Positions 8,314-18,825 are shown, numbered from the stretch's first letter. The stretch: DNA of 64,000 bases from Microbacterium excoecariae (GCF_011326725.1 NZ_JAANCO010000001.1:2207115-2271114); one strand, 5' to 3'. Program-made: numbers and translations. Notes: generated by a model not told the origin, from the letters alone.

Positions 8314-9308
8314 GGGCGCACCTCCTCGATCGCGAGCCGGTCGCCGTCGATCCCGAACCGCCCGACCGCCTCGAGGCGCCGCGCGCCGTCCGGGCCCCGC
8401 CCCAGGTGGAGGACGACGTCGATCGCGCTGGCCGCCTGGCGCGCGACCGCGCGATCGTCCCAGCCCGCGAGCGCGCCGAGCGCCTCGAGGCGCGCCGGAA
8501 CGTCGCTCAGCCCGTTGGCGTGCAGGGTCCCGGCGCCCCCGTCATGTCCGGTGTTGAGGGCCGTCAGCAGGTCGCGAATCTCCTCGCCGCGGCATTCGCC
8601 GACGACGATCCGGTCGGGCCGCATGCGCAGGCTCTCGCGCAGGAGGCGCGCCAGGCCGATCCCGCCGGCGCCCTCCCGGTTGGCCTGCCGCGCCTCGAGC
8701 GCCACGTGGTGCGGGTGGTCGAGGCGCAGCTCGGCGACGTCCTCGATCGTGACGATGCGCTCGCGATGGGGCGCGCGCCCGAGGAGCGCGGACAGCAGCG
8801 TCGTCTTGCCGCACCCGGCGCCGCCCGTGATGAGGAGGTTGCGGCGGGCGCGCACGAGCCCGTCGAGCCACGCCGCGACGGGCTCCGCGAACGCCCCCGC
8901 GGCGCACAGGCCGCCGAGGTCGAGGCGCTCCGCGCGGGGCACGCGAATCGAGATGGCCGTGCCCGCCGCGGCGACCGGCGCGAGCGCGACGTGGACCCGG
9001 ATCCCCCCGGCGAGGCGGACGTCCACGAGCGGGGTCGAATCGTCGACGTGGCGGCCGCCGCGCCCCACCAGGCCGGTCGCGAGGTCGCGCACCTCGCGCT
9101 CCGAGGCGCGCCACTCCGGCACCCGCTCGGCGCCGGATCCGCGGTCGACGAACAGCCCGCCGGATCCGTTGACGAACAGGTCCGTGACGCGCGGATCCGT
9201 GGCGAACGGGGCGAGCGGCCCGAGGTCGGCGGGGGCAACGCGCTGGGCGGCGCCCCGCTCCCGCGCGGGGCGGGGCTGGCGCGGCTGGGCGACGAACGGC
9301 TCGGGCAT
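8301..9308 (-). CDS. TadA/CpaF-type pilus assembly ATPase
   Basis: Protein of 335 residues, a secretion ATPase of the VirB11/CpaF family. It has an N-terminal domain with DPRVTDLFVNG (residues 38-48), the Walker A loop ITGGAGCGKTTLLSALL, the Asp box VTIEDVAELRLDHPHHVALEA, the Walker B RPDRIVVGECRGEE and the His box TGHDGGAGTLHANG. It powers Flp pilus assembly from the cytoplasmic face. It is the first gene of the operon. Mycobacterial loci place an Ssd/CpaE-like gene before it; none is seen here. The ATG at 9308 has no ribosome site, but TAGCGT stands 7 nt upstream, consistent with a leaderless transcript. Confidence 0.92.
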   Translation of the reverse strand: MPEPFVAQPRQPRPARERGAAQRVAPADLGPLAPFATDPRVTDLFVNGSGGLFVDRGSGAERVPEWRASEREVRDLATGLVGRGGRHVDDSTPLVDVRLAGGIRVHVALAPVAAAGTAISIRVPRAERLDLGGLCAAGAFAEPVAAWLDGLVRARRNLLITGGAGCGKTTLLSALLGRAPHRERIVTIEDVAELRLDHPHHVALEARQANREGAGGIGLARLLRESLRMRPDRIVVGECRGEEIRDLLTALNTGHDGGAGTLHANGLSDVPARLEALGALAGWDDRAVARQAASAIDVVLHLGRGPDGARRLEAVGRFGIDGDRLAIEEVRPWES

Positions 9309-9315
9309 GACGACG

Positions 9316-9321
9316 ACGCTA
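9316..9321 (-). promoter_or_regulatory. -10 box of the Tad operon (leaderless)
   Basis: TAGCGT on the minus strand ends 7 nt before the ATG at 9308. No Shine-Dalgarno sequence lies between, so transcription probably starts at or next to the start codon. Confidence 0.55.
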
Positions 9322-9437
9322 GGAACGGGCCGCGGGCGGCGGGGCGCGTGCGCGGCCCGGCCTCAGATGAACGGGCGCGATCGGGGCCTGTGGACGCGCT
9401 GGCGCGCCCGCGACACGCCCGTGCCACCTTTCGGAGG

Positions 9438-9443
9438 TAGCCT
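9438..9443 (+). promoter_or_regulatory. Possible -10 box for acs
   Basis: TAGCCT fits TANNNT. It would give acs (ATG 9531) a leader of about 80 nt that carries AAAGGAG. The rest of the gap 9309-9530 shows no clear structure. Confidence 0.35.
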
Positions 9444-9530
9444 CGCGGATCCGAATGGCCGTACGGTCGGGACAGGCGGGCGCCGCAGGAGACGCGCGCC
9501 CGAGAGAGTCCCGTCGCAAAGGAGCGCACC

Positions 9531-11498
<1,968 letters not shown>

Positions 11499-11524
11499 GC
11501 CGCGGGCCCGCTGAGCCGCCGCAA

Positions 11525-11585
11525 GTCCACATTTCTCCGGCAAGTCTCCGCGCTGAGCGCGGAGACTTACCGGAGAAATGTGGAC
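11525..11585. terminator. 28-bp-stem hairpin between convergent genes
   Basis: The arms at 11525-11553 and 11557-11585 pair along 28 positions with one mismatch (C41/A69 of the 11.5-kb block) and a three-base TGA loop. It lies between the acs stop (11498) and the ridA stop (11602), so it could end transcription from both sides. There is no T-run, and the arms are unusually AT-containing for this genome, so a dispersed repeat or structured RNA is also possible. Confidence 0.6.
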
Positions 11586-11601
11586 ATAGGGGCCGAGCGC
11601 G

Positions 11602-12072
11602 TCAGGGGGCGAGGGTGAAGGCGACCTCAACCTCGACGGGGGCGTCGAGCGGGAGGACGGCGACGCCCACGGCGGAGCGGTTGTGGCGGCCGGCCTCGCC
11701 GAAGATCTCGCCGAGCAGCTCGCTGGCGCCGTTGATGACGCCCGGCTGGCCCGTGAACGACGGATCCGACGCCACGAAGCCCGTGACCTTGAACACGCCC
11801 TCCAGGCGGTCGACGCCGCCGGCGGCCGCGGCGGCCGCGGCGATGGCGTTCAGCGCGCAGGTGCGCGCCATCTCCTGCGCGTCCGATGCCGGGACGAGCC
11901 CGTGGCCGTCGCCGACCTTGCCGGTCGCGGGCAGGGCCCCGGATACGAACGGCAGCTGTCCCGAGGTCCACACGAGGTCGCCGTGGACCTTCGCGGGGAT
12001 GTACGCGGCCACGGGGGCGGCGACGTCGGGCAACTCGATGCCGAGCTCCGCGAGCCGCGCCGAGACCGTCAC
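11602..12072 (-). CDS. RidA family protein
   Basis: Protein of 156 residues of the RidA/YjgF family, typified by hydrolysis of reactive enamine/imine intermediates. It begins with an actinobacterial-type segment (SARLAELGIELPDVAAPVAAY) and contains DLVWTSGQLPF and the late PLDAPVEVEVAFTLAP. The classic substrate Arg of RidA is not obvious in the C-terminal part, so this is probably one of the non-deaminase subfamilies. The GTG at 12072 overlaps the TGA of the DUF4177 gene (GTGA), so the two are co-translated. Confidence 0.85.
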   Translation of the reverse strand: MTVSARLAELGIELPDVAAPVAAYIPAKVHGDLVWTSGQLPFVSGALPATGKVGDGHGLVPASDAQEMARTCALNAIAAAAAAAGGVDRLEGVFKVTGFVASDPSFTGQPGVINGASELLGEIFGEAGRHNRSAVGVAVLPLDAPVEVEVAFTLAP

Positions 12073-12287
12073 TGCTGGCCCTCGAACTGCTTGGCGGCCT
12101 CGGCCGCCGCTCCCAGGCCCGCGTTGGCGTCCCCGGCACCCGTGGGGCGCTTGAGGTACGCGACGAGCCCGCCGTCCGCGTTCGGCACGACCTGCACAAG
12201 CTCCCAGCCCTGCTTGCCCCAGTTGTTGAGGATCGCGGCGGTGTTGTGGATCATCAGCGGGGTAGTGAGGTACTCCCAGGTGGTCAC
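12069..12287 (-). CDS. DUF4177 domain protein
   Basis: Small protein of 72 residues that begins TTWEYLTTPLMIHNTAAILN and contains GKQGWELVQVV, the core of the DUF4177 family. No enzyme motif or membrane segment is visible and the function is unknown. GTG at 12287 is the start, with GGGAG about 6 nt upstream. Pairing with a RidA-like gene directly downstream is a recurring actinobacterial arrangement, but it does not reveal a role. Confidence 0.85.
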   Translation of the reverse strand: MTTWEYLTTPLMIHNTAAILNNWGKQGWELVQVVPNADGGLVAYLKRPTGAGDANAGLGAAAEAAKQFEGQQ

Positions 12288-12384
12288 GGATTCTCCCGTC
12301 GTAGAGGCGAGTGTGCCAGCGGCTGTCGCTGTGGATCGGGTCGAAGAACGATGTGCGCGCGCGGCGTGACTCAGGCTTCTCCCC

Positions 12385-12390
12385 TACCAT
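12385..12390 (+). promoter_or_regulatory. -10 box of the PBP1 gene (leaderless)
   Basis: TACCAT ends 7 nt before the ATG at 12398. The spacer CAAGCCT has no ribosome site, so the transcript probably begins at the start codon. Confidence 0.55.
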
Positions 12391-12397
12391 CAAGCCT

Positions 12398-15046
12398 ATG
12401 CCTCATGCGAAAAGGACGGCCAGCGGCGTGCTCGGCGGGCTCGTGGGACTCATCGGTCTCAGCGCCATCGCCGGGATTCTCGTGACCGCGACCGTCACCC
12501 CCGCCATCGCGGTGTCGGGCTACGCCGCCTCGAGCGCCATCTCCCTCTTCGACAGCCTCCCGGGCGCCCTCGAGGTGGACCGCCCGATGGAGCCGACGAC
12601 GATCTACGCGCCGACGACCGGCGACGCGGACGAGGAGTACTACGAGCTCGCGTCGTTCTACGACCAGAACCGCGAGCCCGTGGAGTACGACCAGGTCTCC
12701 GACCTCATCTACGACGCCCTCCTCTCCAGCGAGGACCCGCGCTACTACGAGCACGGCGGCATCGACCTGATCGGCACGACGCGCGCGCTGCTCAGCAACG
12801 CGGTCAGCAGTGGCACGCAGGGCGGATCCTCGATCAGCCAGCAGTACGTCAAGAACGTCCAGGTCCAGGCCTGCGAGCGCGACGCGGAAGACCAGGAGGG
12901 CCTCGAGGAGTGCTACCTCGAGGCCACCGACGCGTCCGGCGTCGACGGCTACAAGCGCAAGCTGCAGGAGATGCGGTACGCGATCTCCATCGAGCAGGAG
13001 TACTCGAAGGAGCAGATCCTCATCGGGTACCTGAACCTCGCGAACTTCGGCGGTAGCACCTACGGCATCGAGGCGGCCGCGCAGTACTACTTCGGCGTGT
13101 CCTCGTCCGACGTGAACCTCTCCCAGGCGGCCACGCTCGCGGGCATGGTGCAAAACCCGAACACGTACCGGATCGACCTGCCGAACAACGAGGCCAACGG
13201 CGCCGACAACTCCTACGCCCAGACCACGGAGCGCCGCGACTACGTCCTCGGCCGCATGCTGACCGAGGGCGTCATCACGCAGGAGCAGCACGACCAGGCG
13301 GTCGAGCAGCCCATCGAGCCGAACATCACGCAGCGCCAGCAGGGCTGCGCGGCGGCACAGGGCACGGCCTACTTCTGCGAGTACGTGAAGAACACGATCC
13401 TCTACGACGACCGCTACGCGGGCACGTTCGGCGAGACGACGGAGGAGCGCAGCGATCTCCTCACGCGCGGCGGCCTCGAGATCTACACGACGCTCGACAA
13501 CGATCTGCAGTACCAGGCCCAGCAGACCATGCAGAACAACACCGACCCGTCGGTGGCGGGCATGCAGTTCGGCGCGACGACGGTGCAGCTGGATCCGAAA
13601 ACCGGCAACATCCTCTCCCTCGCGCAGAACACCGAGTTCAGCGAGGTCGACGGCGCGGGCGAGGGGCAGACCTCCCTCGTCTACGCGGGCGACTACACGC
13701 ACGGGCGATCGACGGGATTCAGCGCCGGATCGACGTACAAGATGTTCACGATCATCGACTGGCTCGAGAACGGGCGCAGCGTGAATGAGGTCCTGGACGC
13801 CCGGGCGGGCCAGACGCTCCCCATGACGTGCAACGGGCAGAACTCGGGGCCGTACACGACCAATCGCGAAGACAACTTCAACAGCGACGGCGGCCGGATC
13901 GACGACGTGCGCACCTTCACCGGGCTGTCGCTGAACACCGGCTTCTACGCCATGGCCTCGCAGCTCGACGTCTGCGAGATCCACGCGGTGGCCACGAACA
14001 TGGGCCTCACGCTCGGAAACGACGAGGCGCTCACGACCTACCCCGGGTACCAGAACGCGTTCAGCATCGTCGGCTCAATGAATATCGCCCCGATCGACAT
14101 GGCGACGGCCTACGCGACGGTCGCCAACGGCGGGGTGCGCTGCGAGCCCACGGCGATCCTCCGCGCGACCGACGCGGCGGGCTCCGAGCTCGAGGTTCCG
14201 GGAGCCGACTGCGAGCGCGTCCTCGAGGCGAACATTGCCGCGACAACCGCCTACGACATGGAGGCCGTCATGGAGCCCGGGATGACGGGCTACTCGGCGA
14301 ACGTGGGCGACGGCATCGCGACCTTCGGCAAGACAGGAACGCACGAGAACATCCAGTCGTGGATGATCCAGACGTCCACCGCCGTCACAACCGCGACGTG
14401 GGTCGGAAACGTCGAGGGCGGCGAGCGCGACGGGCAGGGCGACCTGTTCAACTACGGGCTCGCGAACCTCCGCTACCAGATCTCGAAGGAAAACCAGGCC
14501 GCCGCCAACGCGAAGTACGGCGGCGAGGACTTCCCCGAGCCGGATCCGGAACTCCTCGAGGTCGAGGAGAAGAACGTCCCCGACGTCAACGGCATGACGG
14601 TGGACGAGGCCACGGCCGCGCTGCAGCGCGAGGGCTTCCGGGTCACTGTCGGCGACGAGGTCCCCGGCAACGCCGACCAGGGCCGCGTGGAGAGCACGAA
14701 CCCCTCCGGCGCCGCGCCGACGGGCAGCCTCGTCACCCTCAACATTTCCAACGGCGAGGGCGCCATCGAGGTCCCCGACGTCACGGGGATGACGCCCGCG
14801 CGCGCCGTCTCCGCGCTCCAGGACGCGGGCCTGCAGGGCACGCTCGGATCCTGCACACAGGACGACGGCGCCCGCGGCCAGAGTGTCACGGCCTCGAGCC
14901 CCGGCGAGGGCGAGATCGTCGGCGACGGGACGACCGTCACGATCGACTGGGAGGCCCGCAACTGCAGCGGGAACGACACCGGCGACGACGAGGAAGACGG
15001 CGGAAACGGCGGAAACAACGGCCGCGGCAACGGGAACGACGACTGA
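12398..15046 (+). CDS. Bifunctional class A penicillin-binding protein with two PASTA domains
   Basis: Protein of 882 residues that polymerises and cross-links peptidoglycan at the outer face of the membrane. One membrane helix lies near residues 10-45. The GT51 domain follows, with the catalytic Glu in SSEDPRYYEHGGID, then GGSSISQQYVKN and NLANFGGSTYGIEAAAQYYF. The transpeptidase domain has the serine motif S-T-Y-K (about S445), SLNTGF and F-G-K-T-G-T (about K644). Two PASTA repeats (VPDVNGMTVDEATAAL and VPDVTGMTPARAVSAL) sense or bind cell-wall fragments, and a Gly/Asn/Asp tail ends the protein. The ATG at 12398 has a -10 box only 7 nt before it. The metallophosphoesterase gene overlaps its stop by one base. 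Confidence 0.93.
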   Translation: MPHAKRTASGVLGGLVGLIGLSAIAGILVTATVTPAIAVSGYAASSAISLFDSLPGALEVDRPMEPTTIYAPTTGDADEEYYELASFYDQNREPVEYDQVSDLIYDALLSSEDPRYYEHGGIDLIGTTRALLSNAVSSGTQGGSSISQQYVKNVQVQACERDAEDQEGLEECYLEATDASGVDGYKRKLQEMRYAISIEQEYSKEQILIGYLNLANFGGSTYGIEAAAQYYFGVSSSDVNLSQAATLAGMVQNPNTYRIDLPNNEANGADNSYAQTTERRDYVLGRMLTEGVITQEQHDQAVEQPIEPNITQRQQGCAAAQGTAYFCEYVKNTILYDDRYAGTFGETTEERSDLLTRGGLEIYTTLDNDLQYQAQQTMQNNTDPSVAGMQFGATTVQLDPKTGNILSLAQNTEFSEVDGAGEGQTSLVYAGDYTHGRSTGFSAGSTYKMFTIIDWLENGRSVNEVLDARAGQTLPMTCNGQNSGPYTTNREDNFNSDGGRIDDVRTFTGLSLNTGFYAMASQLDVCEIHAVATNMGLTLGNDEALTTYPGYQNAFSIVGSMNIAPIDMATAYATVANGGVRCEPTAILRATDAAGSELEVPGADCERVLEANIAATTAYDMEAVMEPGMTGYSANVGDGIATFGKTGTHENIQSWMIQTSTAVTTATWVGNVEGGERDGQGDLFNYGLANLRYQISKENQAAANAKYGGEDFPEPDPELLEVEEKNVPDVNGMTVDEATAALQREGFRVTVGDEVPGNADQGRVESTNPSGAAPTGSLVTLNISNGEGAIEVPDVTGMTPARAVSALQDAGLQGTLGSCTQDDGARGQSVTASSPGEGEIVGDGTTVTIDWEARNCSGNDTGDDEEDGGNGGNNGRGNGNDD

Positions 15047-15960
15047 TGGGGGCCGGGCGGGGTGCGCTCACCGCGGTCGCCGCGGCGGGCGCCCTCGCCG
15101 CCGCGTGGGGCATCGGGATCGAGCGGTACCGCTTCCGCGTGCGCACCCACACGGTCCGGATCCTCGCCCCCGGATCCGACCCCATCCGCGTCCTGCACCT
15201 GAGCGACCTGCACCTTGCGCCGTGGCAGCGTCGCAAGCGGGAGTGGATCGCGCGCCTCGCCTCCCTGCGCCCCGACCTCGTCATCGACACGGGCGATAAC
15301 TTCGGCCACCCGGCCGCGCTCGGCGCGATCCGCGGGGCGCTCACGCCGTTTGCCGGAACGCCCGGCGTGCACGTGCACGGGTCGAACGACATCTGGGCGC
15401 CGAAGCCCCGCAACCCCCTGCGGTACCTCATCGGGCCGTCGCAGAAGGAGCAGTCGGTCCCGCCGCTCGACACGGACGGCCTCGACGCCGTCCTCGAGGG
15501 CGAGCTGGGCTGGTTCGGGCTGCACAACGATGGCGTCGCATTCGACGTGCGCGGGCACCGTCTGCGCTTCATCGGCACCGACGACCCGCACCACGACCGC
15601 GAGGACTGGGACGCCGTCGACGCCGCGCGCGGCGAGCTGCCGGACGGCGAGCTGACGATCGGCGTCACCCACGCCCCCTACCGCCGCGTGCTCGACGCGT
15701 TCGTCGACCGCGGGGCCGACGCGATCTTCGCGGGGCACACCCACGGCGGGCAGGTGCGGATCCCCGGCGTCGGCGCGCTCGTGGCGAACTGCGACATTCC
15801 GCTGGCGCAGGCGCGCGGGCTGTCCGCGTGGGAGCACGATGGCCGATCCGCCGTGCTCAACGTGAGCGCGGGCGTGGGCCACTCGATCTACGCGCCCGTG
15901 CGCTTCGCGTGCCCGCCCGAGGTGTCGCTCGTGACGCTCGCGCCGAAGCGGCCCGCCTAG
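15046..15960 (+). CDS. Membrane-anchored metallophosphoesterase
   Basis: Protein of 304 residues. An N-terminal hydrophobic helix (ALTAVAAAGALAAAWGIGI) precedes a calcineurin-like phosphoesterase domain: LHLSDLHLAP (first metal D-x-H), DTGDN, GSNDIW in place of GNHD, THAPYR and the last metal motif AGHTHGGQ. This YkuE-like subfamily is often coupled to class A PBP genes in actinobacteria; here its ATG shares a base with the PBP stop (TGATG). The substrate is not known; a lipid-linked or cell-wall precursor is plausible from context. Its TAG stop lies in the same CTAG that ends the convergent gene. Confidence 0.85.
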   Translation: MGAGRGALTAVAAAGALAAAWGIGIERYRFRVRTHTVRILAPGSDPIRVLHLSDLHLAPWQRRKREWIARLASLRPDLVIDTGDNFGHPAALGAIRGALTPFAGTPGVHVHGSNDIWAPKPRNPLRYLIGPSQKEQSVPPLDTDGLDAVLEGELGWFGLHNDGVAFDVRGHRLRFIGTDDPHHDREDWDAVDAARGELPDGELTIGVTHAPYRRVLDAFVDRGADAIFAGHTHGGQVRIPGVGALVANCDIPLAQARGLSAWEHDGRSAVLNVSAGVGHSIYAPVRFACPPEVSLVTLAPKRPA

Positions 15961-16559
15961 CGATCCCCCAGCGCCCGGCGGATGTCGTCGAGGTTGCGAT
16001 CGGCCTGCTCGAGGAGGGCCGCCGTCAGGGCGAAGCGCCGGTTGATCTCCGGCGTCGTCGCGTCGGCCTCGGTCTTGTAGCGGAAGTCGTGCTCGACCTC
16101 GGCCCAGACGTGCTCGAGCATCGTGCGGATCTGCACCTCGACAGGGACGCCGGCCTGGACCTCCTTAAACGCGCCCTCGCCGCGCGTACGGCCGACGAAC
16201 TGCACGCTGCGATAGCCGAAGCTCTCGTCGCCGAGCAGGTCGCCCTTGTCGATATAGGACTCCTCGACGACCTCGAGGAGGCGGCGCGTCATCTTCTCGA
16301 TCTGGGCGAGGTCGCTCCGGAAGAACGCCATGATGCGCACGCCGACCATGTCCTCGACGGGCTTGTCCGGGTCGCGCAGCACCTTCCGCTCGTACGAGAA
16401 CCGCTTCTTCACGCGCGCCTCGACGCGGAAGTAGCTCACGCCCCACTGCCTCAGGTGCAGGGGGATCTCCCGCTCGAGCGCGTCGCGCAGCGCGCGGTAC
16501 TCGGGAAGCGCGCGATCGTACGACCGCAGCGCCTCCTTGACCCGCTCCTCCACGTCCAT
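15957..16559 (-). CDS. RelA/SpoT-domain protein (GTP pyrophosphokinase-like)
   Basis: Protein of about 200 residues consisting of one RelA_SpoT synthetase-like domain, with no hydrolase or TGS/ACT domains. Visible motifs are RVEARVKKRFSYERKVL (ATP-binding R-x-K...S segment), VEDMVGVRIMAFF, DESFGYRSVQFVG (G-Y-R loop) and the synthetase core VEVQIRTMLEHVWAEVEHDF. Such proteins are small alarmone synthetases or relatives, possibly making (p)ppGpp. The ATG at 16559 is only 1 nt after GGAGG; the in-frame GTG at 16553 sits 7 nt after it and may be the real start. It converges on the phosphoesterase gene and shares its CTAG stop site. Confidence 0.82.
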   Translation of the reverse strand: MDVEERVKEALRSYDRALPEYRALRDALEREIPLHLRQWGVSYFRVEARVKKRFSYERKVLRDPDKPVEDMVGVRIMAFFRSDLAQIEKMTRRLLEVVEESYIDKGDLLGDESFGYRSVQFVGRTRGEGAFKEVQAGVPVEVQIRTMLEHVWAEVEHDFRYKTEADATTPEINRRFALTAALLEQADRNLDDIRRALGDR

Positions 16560-16619
16560 GCCTCCAGGGTAGGGGCCACCCCCGACACCGCGGGGCGCGC
16601 CGCGCGAACCGAGAGACGC

Positions 16620-16654
16620 AAAAGGACCCCCGCCGATCGGCGGGGGTCCTTTTT
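16620..16654. terminator. Bidirectional intrinsic terminator downstream of tRNA-Pro
   Basis: A perfect palindrome at 16624-16649 (stem GGACCCCCGCCGA and its complement) is flanked by AAAA on the left and TTTTT on the right, so it is a GC stem plus U-run on either strand. It starts 6 bases after the tRNA-Pro 3' end on the minus strand and is the clearest intrinsic terminator in the window. Confidence 0.88.
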
Positions 16655-16660
16655 GTGGTG

Positions 16661-16737
16661 TGGTCGGGATGACAGGATTTGAACCTGCGACCCCCTCGTC
16701 CCGAACGAGGTGCGCTACCAAGCTGCGCCACATCCCG
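16661..16737 (-). tRNA. tRNA-Pro (anticodon CGG)
   Basis: Read on the minus strand, a 7-bp acceptor stem (CGGGATG/CATCCCG), a D arm, an anticodon stem CTCGT/ACGAG with loop TTCGGGA, a GGTTCAAATCC T arm and an encoded CCA form a complete 77-nt tRNA. The anticodon CGG reads the CCG proline codon, very common in this genome. TAGACT (minus strand, 16756-16751) is a likely -10 box placing the RNA start about 7 nt before the mature end. Confidence 0.96.
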
Positions 16738-16750
16738 TGACAACCTGATC

Positions 16751-16756
16751 AGTCTA
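16751..16756 (-). promoter_or_regulatory. -10 box of tRNA-Pro
   Basis: TAGACT on the minus strand, with a weak -35 TTCGCC 18 nt further upstream (16780-16775). The mature tRNA begins 13 nt after the box. Confidence 0.5.
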
Positions 16757-16829
16757 TCCGATCCCGCCGGCATCGGCGAACCGGGGCCCCGCCCGCGCGC
16801 GTCGCCGGCGCTTCCCCCGTCGGCGCGGA

Positions 16830-16872
16830 GGTCCCTCCCGCGCCGCCCGGGCCGGGCGGCGCGGGAGGGACC
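16830..16872 (-). terminator. 21-bp perfect hairpin after the hydroxy-acid dehydrogenase gene
   Basis: The arms 16830-16850 and 16852-16872 are exact reverse complements around one central base. The hairpin begins 7 bases after the TGA at 16880 on the minus strand and probably acts as a U-run-less terminator. The rest of the gap 16741-16829 holds only the tRNA promoter. Confidence 0.65.
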
Positions 16873-16879
16873 GCGCGAC

Positions 16880-18112
16880 TCAGTCGACGACGGGCGCCAG
16901 GCGCGCGAGCTGCGTGACGTGGCGCGGCTCGAGCTCCTCGACCGAGGAGACCCCGAGCAGCTTCATCGTGCGGCGGATCTCGCTCTCGAGGATCGCGATC
17001 ATGCGGTCGACGCCCGCGCGTCCGCCGGCCATGAGCCCGTACAGGTACGCGCGGCCGACGAGGGTGAACTTCGCGCCGAGCGCCATCGAGGCGACGATGT
17101 CCTGGCCGTTCATGATGCCCGTGTCGACCATGACGGTGGCGTCGGATCCGACCTCCTTGACGACCTGCGGGAGCAGGCGGAACGGGATCGGGGCGCGGTC
17201 GAGCTGGCGGCCGCCGTGGTTCGACAGCACGATGCCGTCGACGCCGCGGTCGATGAGCTTCACCGCGTCGGGCACGTTCTGCACGCCCTTGACGACGAGC
17301 TTGCCCGGCCACATCTCGCGGATCGTGTCGAGGTCCTCATAGCTGATGGTCGGATCCATCGCGCTGTTCAAGAGGTCGCCGACCGTGCCGCCCGTCGTCG
17401 ACAGCGACGCGAACTCGAGCTTGGGGGTCGTGAGGAAGTCGATCCACCACCACGGGCGCGGGATCGCGTTGACGATCGTGCCGAGCGAGAGCTGCGGCGG
17501 GATCGAGAAGCCGTTGCGGCTATCGCGCATGCGGTTGCCCGCCACGGGCGTGTCGACCGTGAAGTGCAGGGTGTCGAAGCCCGCCTCCGCCGCGCGCTTC
17601 ACGAGCCCGTACGAGATCTCGCGGTCGCGCATGACGTAGAGCTGGAACCAGTTGCGCCCGTTCGGGTTGGTCTTCTTGACGTCCTCGATCGACGTCGTGC
17701 CGAGCGTCGAGAGTGTGAAGGGGATCCCCGCGGCGCCCGCGGCGCCGGCGCCGGCGACCTCGCCCTCGGTCTGCATGAGGCGCGTGAAGCCCGTCGGCGC
17801 GATGCCGAACGGCAGCGCGGACGTGCCGCCGAGGATCTCGGTGGTCGTGTCGACGTCGACGGCGGGCTTGAGGATGTCGGGGTGGAACTCGATGTCCTCG
17901 AAGGCCTGGCGCGCCCGCTCGATCGAGAGCTCCGCGTCGGCGGCGCCGTCGGTGTAGTCGAACGCGGCGGCCGGCGTGCGGCGCTTCGCGATGGCGCGGA
18001 GGTCGGCGATCGTCAACGCCTTGCCGAGGCGGGCGTCCTTGCCGAACTCCGGGCGCTTGATCTTGAGGTATTCCAGCACGTCGGCCGGATTCGGGAACTG
18101 GCGGGTGACCAT
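16880..18112 (-). CDS. FMN-dependent alpha-hydroxy-acid dehydrogenase (L-lactate dehydrogenase-like)
   Basis: Protein of 410 residues, a TIM-barrel flavoprotein of the LldD/glycolate-oxidase family that oxidises L-lactate or a related 2-hydroxy acid. Visible are [15 protein letters not shown] near the N-terminus, [25 protein letters not shown], the FMN-phosphate lysine in LVVKGV, and the catalytic-base motif SNHGGRQLD, then [27 protein letters not shown] lies upstream of the ATG at 18112. The FadR/LldR-type regulator gene immediately upstream in the same direction makes L-lactate the most likely substrate. It may feed the respiratory chain or use oxygen; the sequence does not decide. Confidence 0.88.
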   Translation of the reverse strand: MVTRQFPNPADVLEYLKIKRPEFGKDARLGKALTIADLRAIAKRRTPAAAFDYTDGAADAELSIERARQAFEDIEFHPDILKPAVDVDTTTEILGGTSALPFGIAPTGFTRLMQTEGEVAGAGAAGAAGIPFTLSTLGTTSIEDVKKTNPNGRNWFQLYVMRDREISYGLVKRAAEAGFDTLHFTVDTPVAGNRMRDSRNGFSIPPQLSLGTIVNAIPRPWWWIDFLTTPKLEFASLSTTGGTVGDLLNSAMDPTISYEDLDTIREMWPGKLVVKGVQNVPDAVKLIDRGVDGIVLSNHGGRQLDRAPIPFRLLPQVVKEVGSDATVMVDTGIMNGQDIVASMALGAKFTLVGRAYLYGLMAGGRAGVDRMIAILESEIRRTMKLLGVSSVEELEPRHVTQLARLAPVVD

Positions 18113-18132
18113 GGGGACGTCCTTTCGTGGGG

Positions 18133-18825
18133 TCAGGTGGCGCGCGTGAGCGCGTGGTAATCGCGGATGTGGTCGTGGATCCGGGCCCGGGCGCCCGGAG
18201 CATCGCCGCGGTCGATCGCGCTCACGACGCCGCGGTGCTCGCGCTGGAGGCGGTCGCGCGCGGCGCCCCAGTCGGCGATCGTGTGCGCCCCGTGCTGCAC
18301 GTACGCCTCGATGGCGGCGCGCAGGCCGGTCATGATCGCGCCGAAGACGGCGTTGCCCGTCGCCTCGGCGAGGAGCGCGTGAAAGCGCGCGTCGAGCGCG
18401 AGGAACTCATCGCGCGCGAGGTCCGGGGCGTCCATCGCGCCCAGGACCTCCCCCGCGCCCGCGAGATCGGGACGGTCGCCGGCGAGGGCCTCCGCCACCG
18501 CCGTCTCGAGCACGAGGCGGGTCGCCACGACGTCGTCGAACCGGAACGCCTGCGCCGCGGCCTGGAGCCCGAGCACCTGCGCGAGCCCGGAACCCGCCTG
18601 CACCGTGATGACGGCGCCCGCGCGCGGGCCGGATCCGGTCGCGGTGTGCAGCACGCCCATCACCTCGAGCACCCGGAGGGCCTCGCGGACGCTGGAGCGG
18701 CCGACGCCCAGCTGGCTGGCGAGGTCGCGCTCGCCGGGGAGCCGGTCGCCCGGGCCGAGGGATCCGTCGCGGAGGCGCTGTTCGACGTGCTCGAGCACGG
18801 TGCGCCATGCGCGCGTCTCGCTCAT
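18133..18825 (-). CDS. LldR/FadR-type GntR family regulator
   Basis: Protein of 230 residues. The winged helix is N-terminal ([18 protein letters not shown], then [16 protein letters not shown]) and an FCD ligand-binding domain covers about residues 85-215. Such regulators bind short palindromes and are released by lactate or another organic acid. The gene precedes the hydroxy-acid dehydrogenase with 20 bases between, so both form one operon. A perfect 15-base palindrome at 18850-18864, just before its ATG, fits the family's operator and suggests autoregulation. Confidence 0.87.
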   Translation of the reverse strand: MSETRAWRTVLEHVEQRLRDGSLGPGDRLPGERDLASQLGVGRSSVREALRVLEVMGVLHTATGSGPRAGAVITVQAGSGLAQVLGLQAAAQAFRFDDVVATRLVLETAVAEALAGDRPDLAGAGEVLGAMDAPDLARDEFLALDARFHALLAEATGNAVFGAIMTGLRAAIEAYVQHGAHTIADWGAARDRLQREHRGVVSAIDRGDAPGARARIHDHIRDYHALTRAT

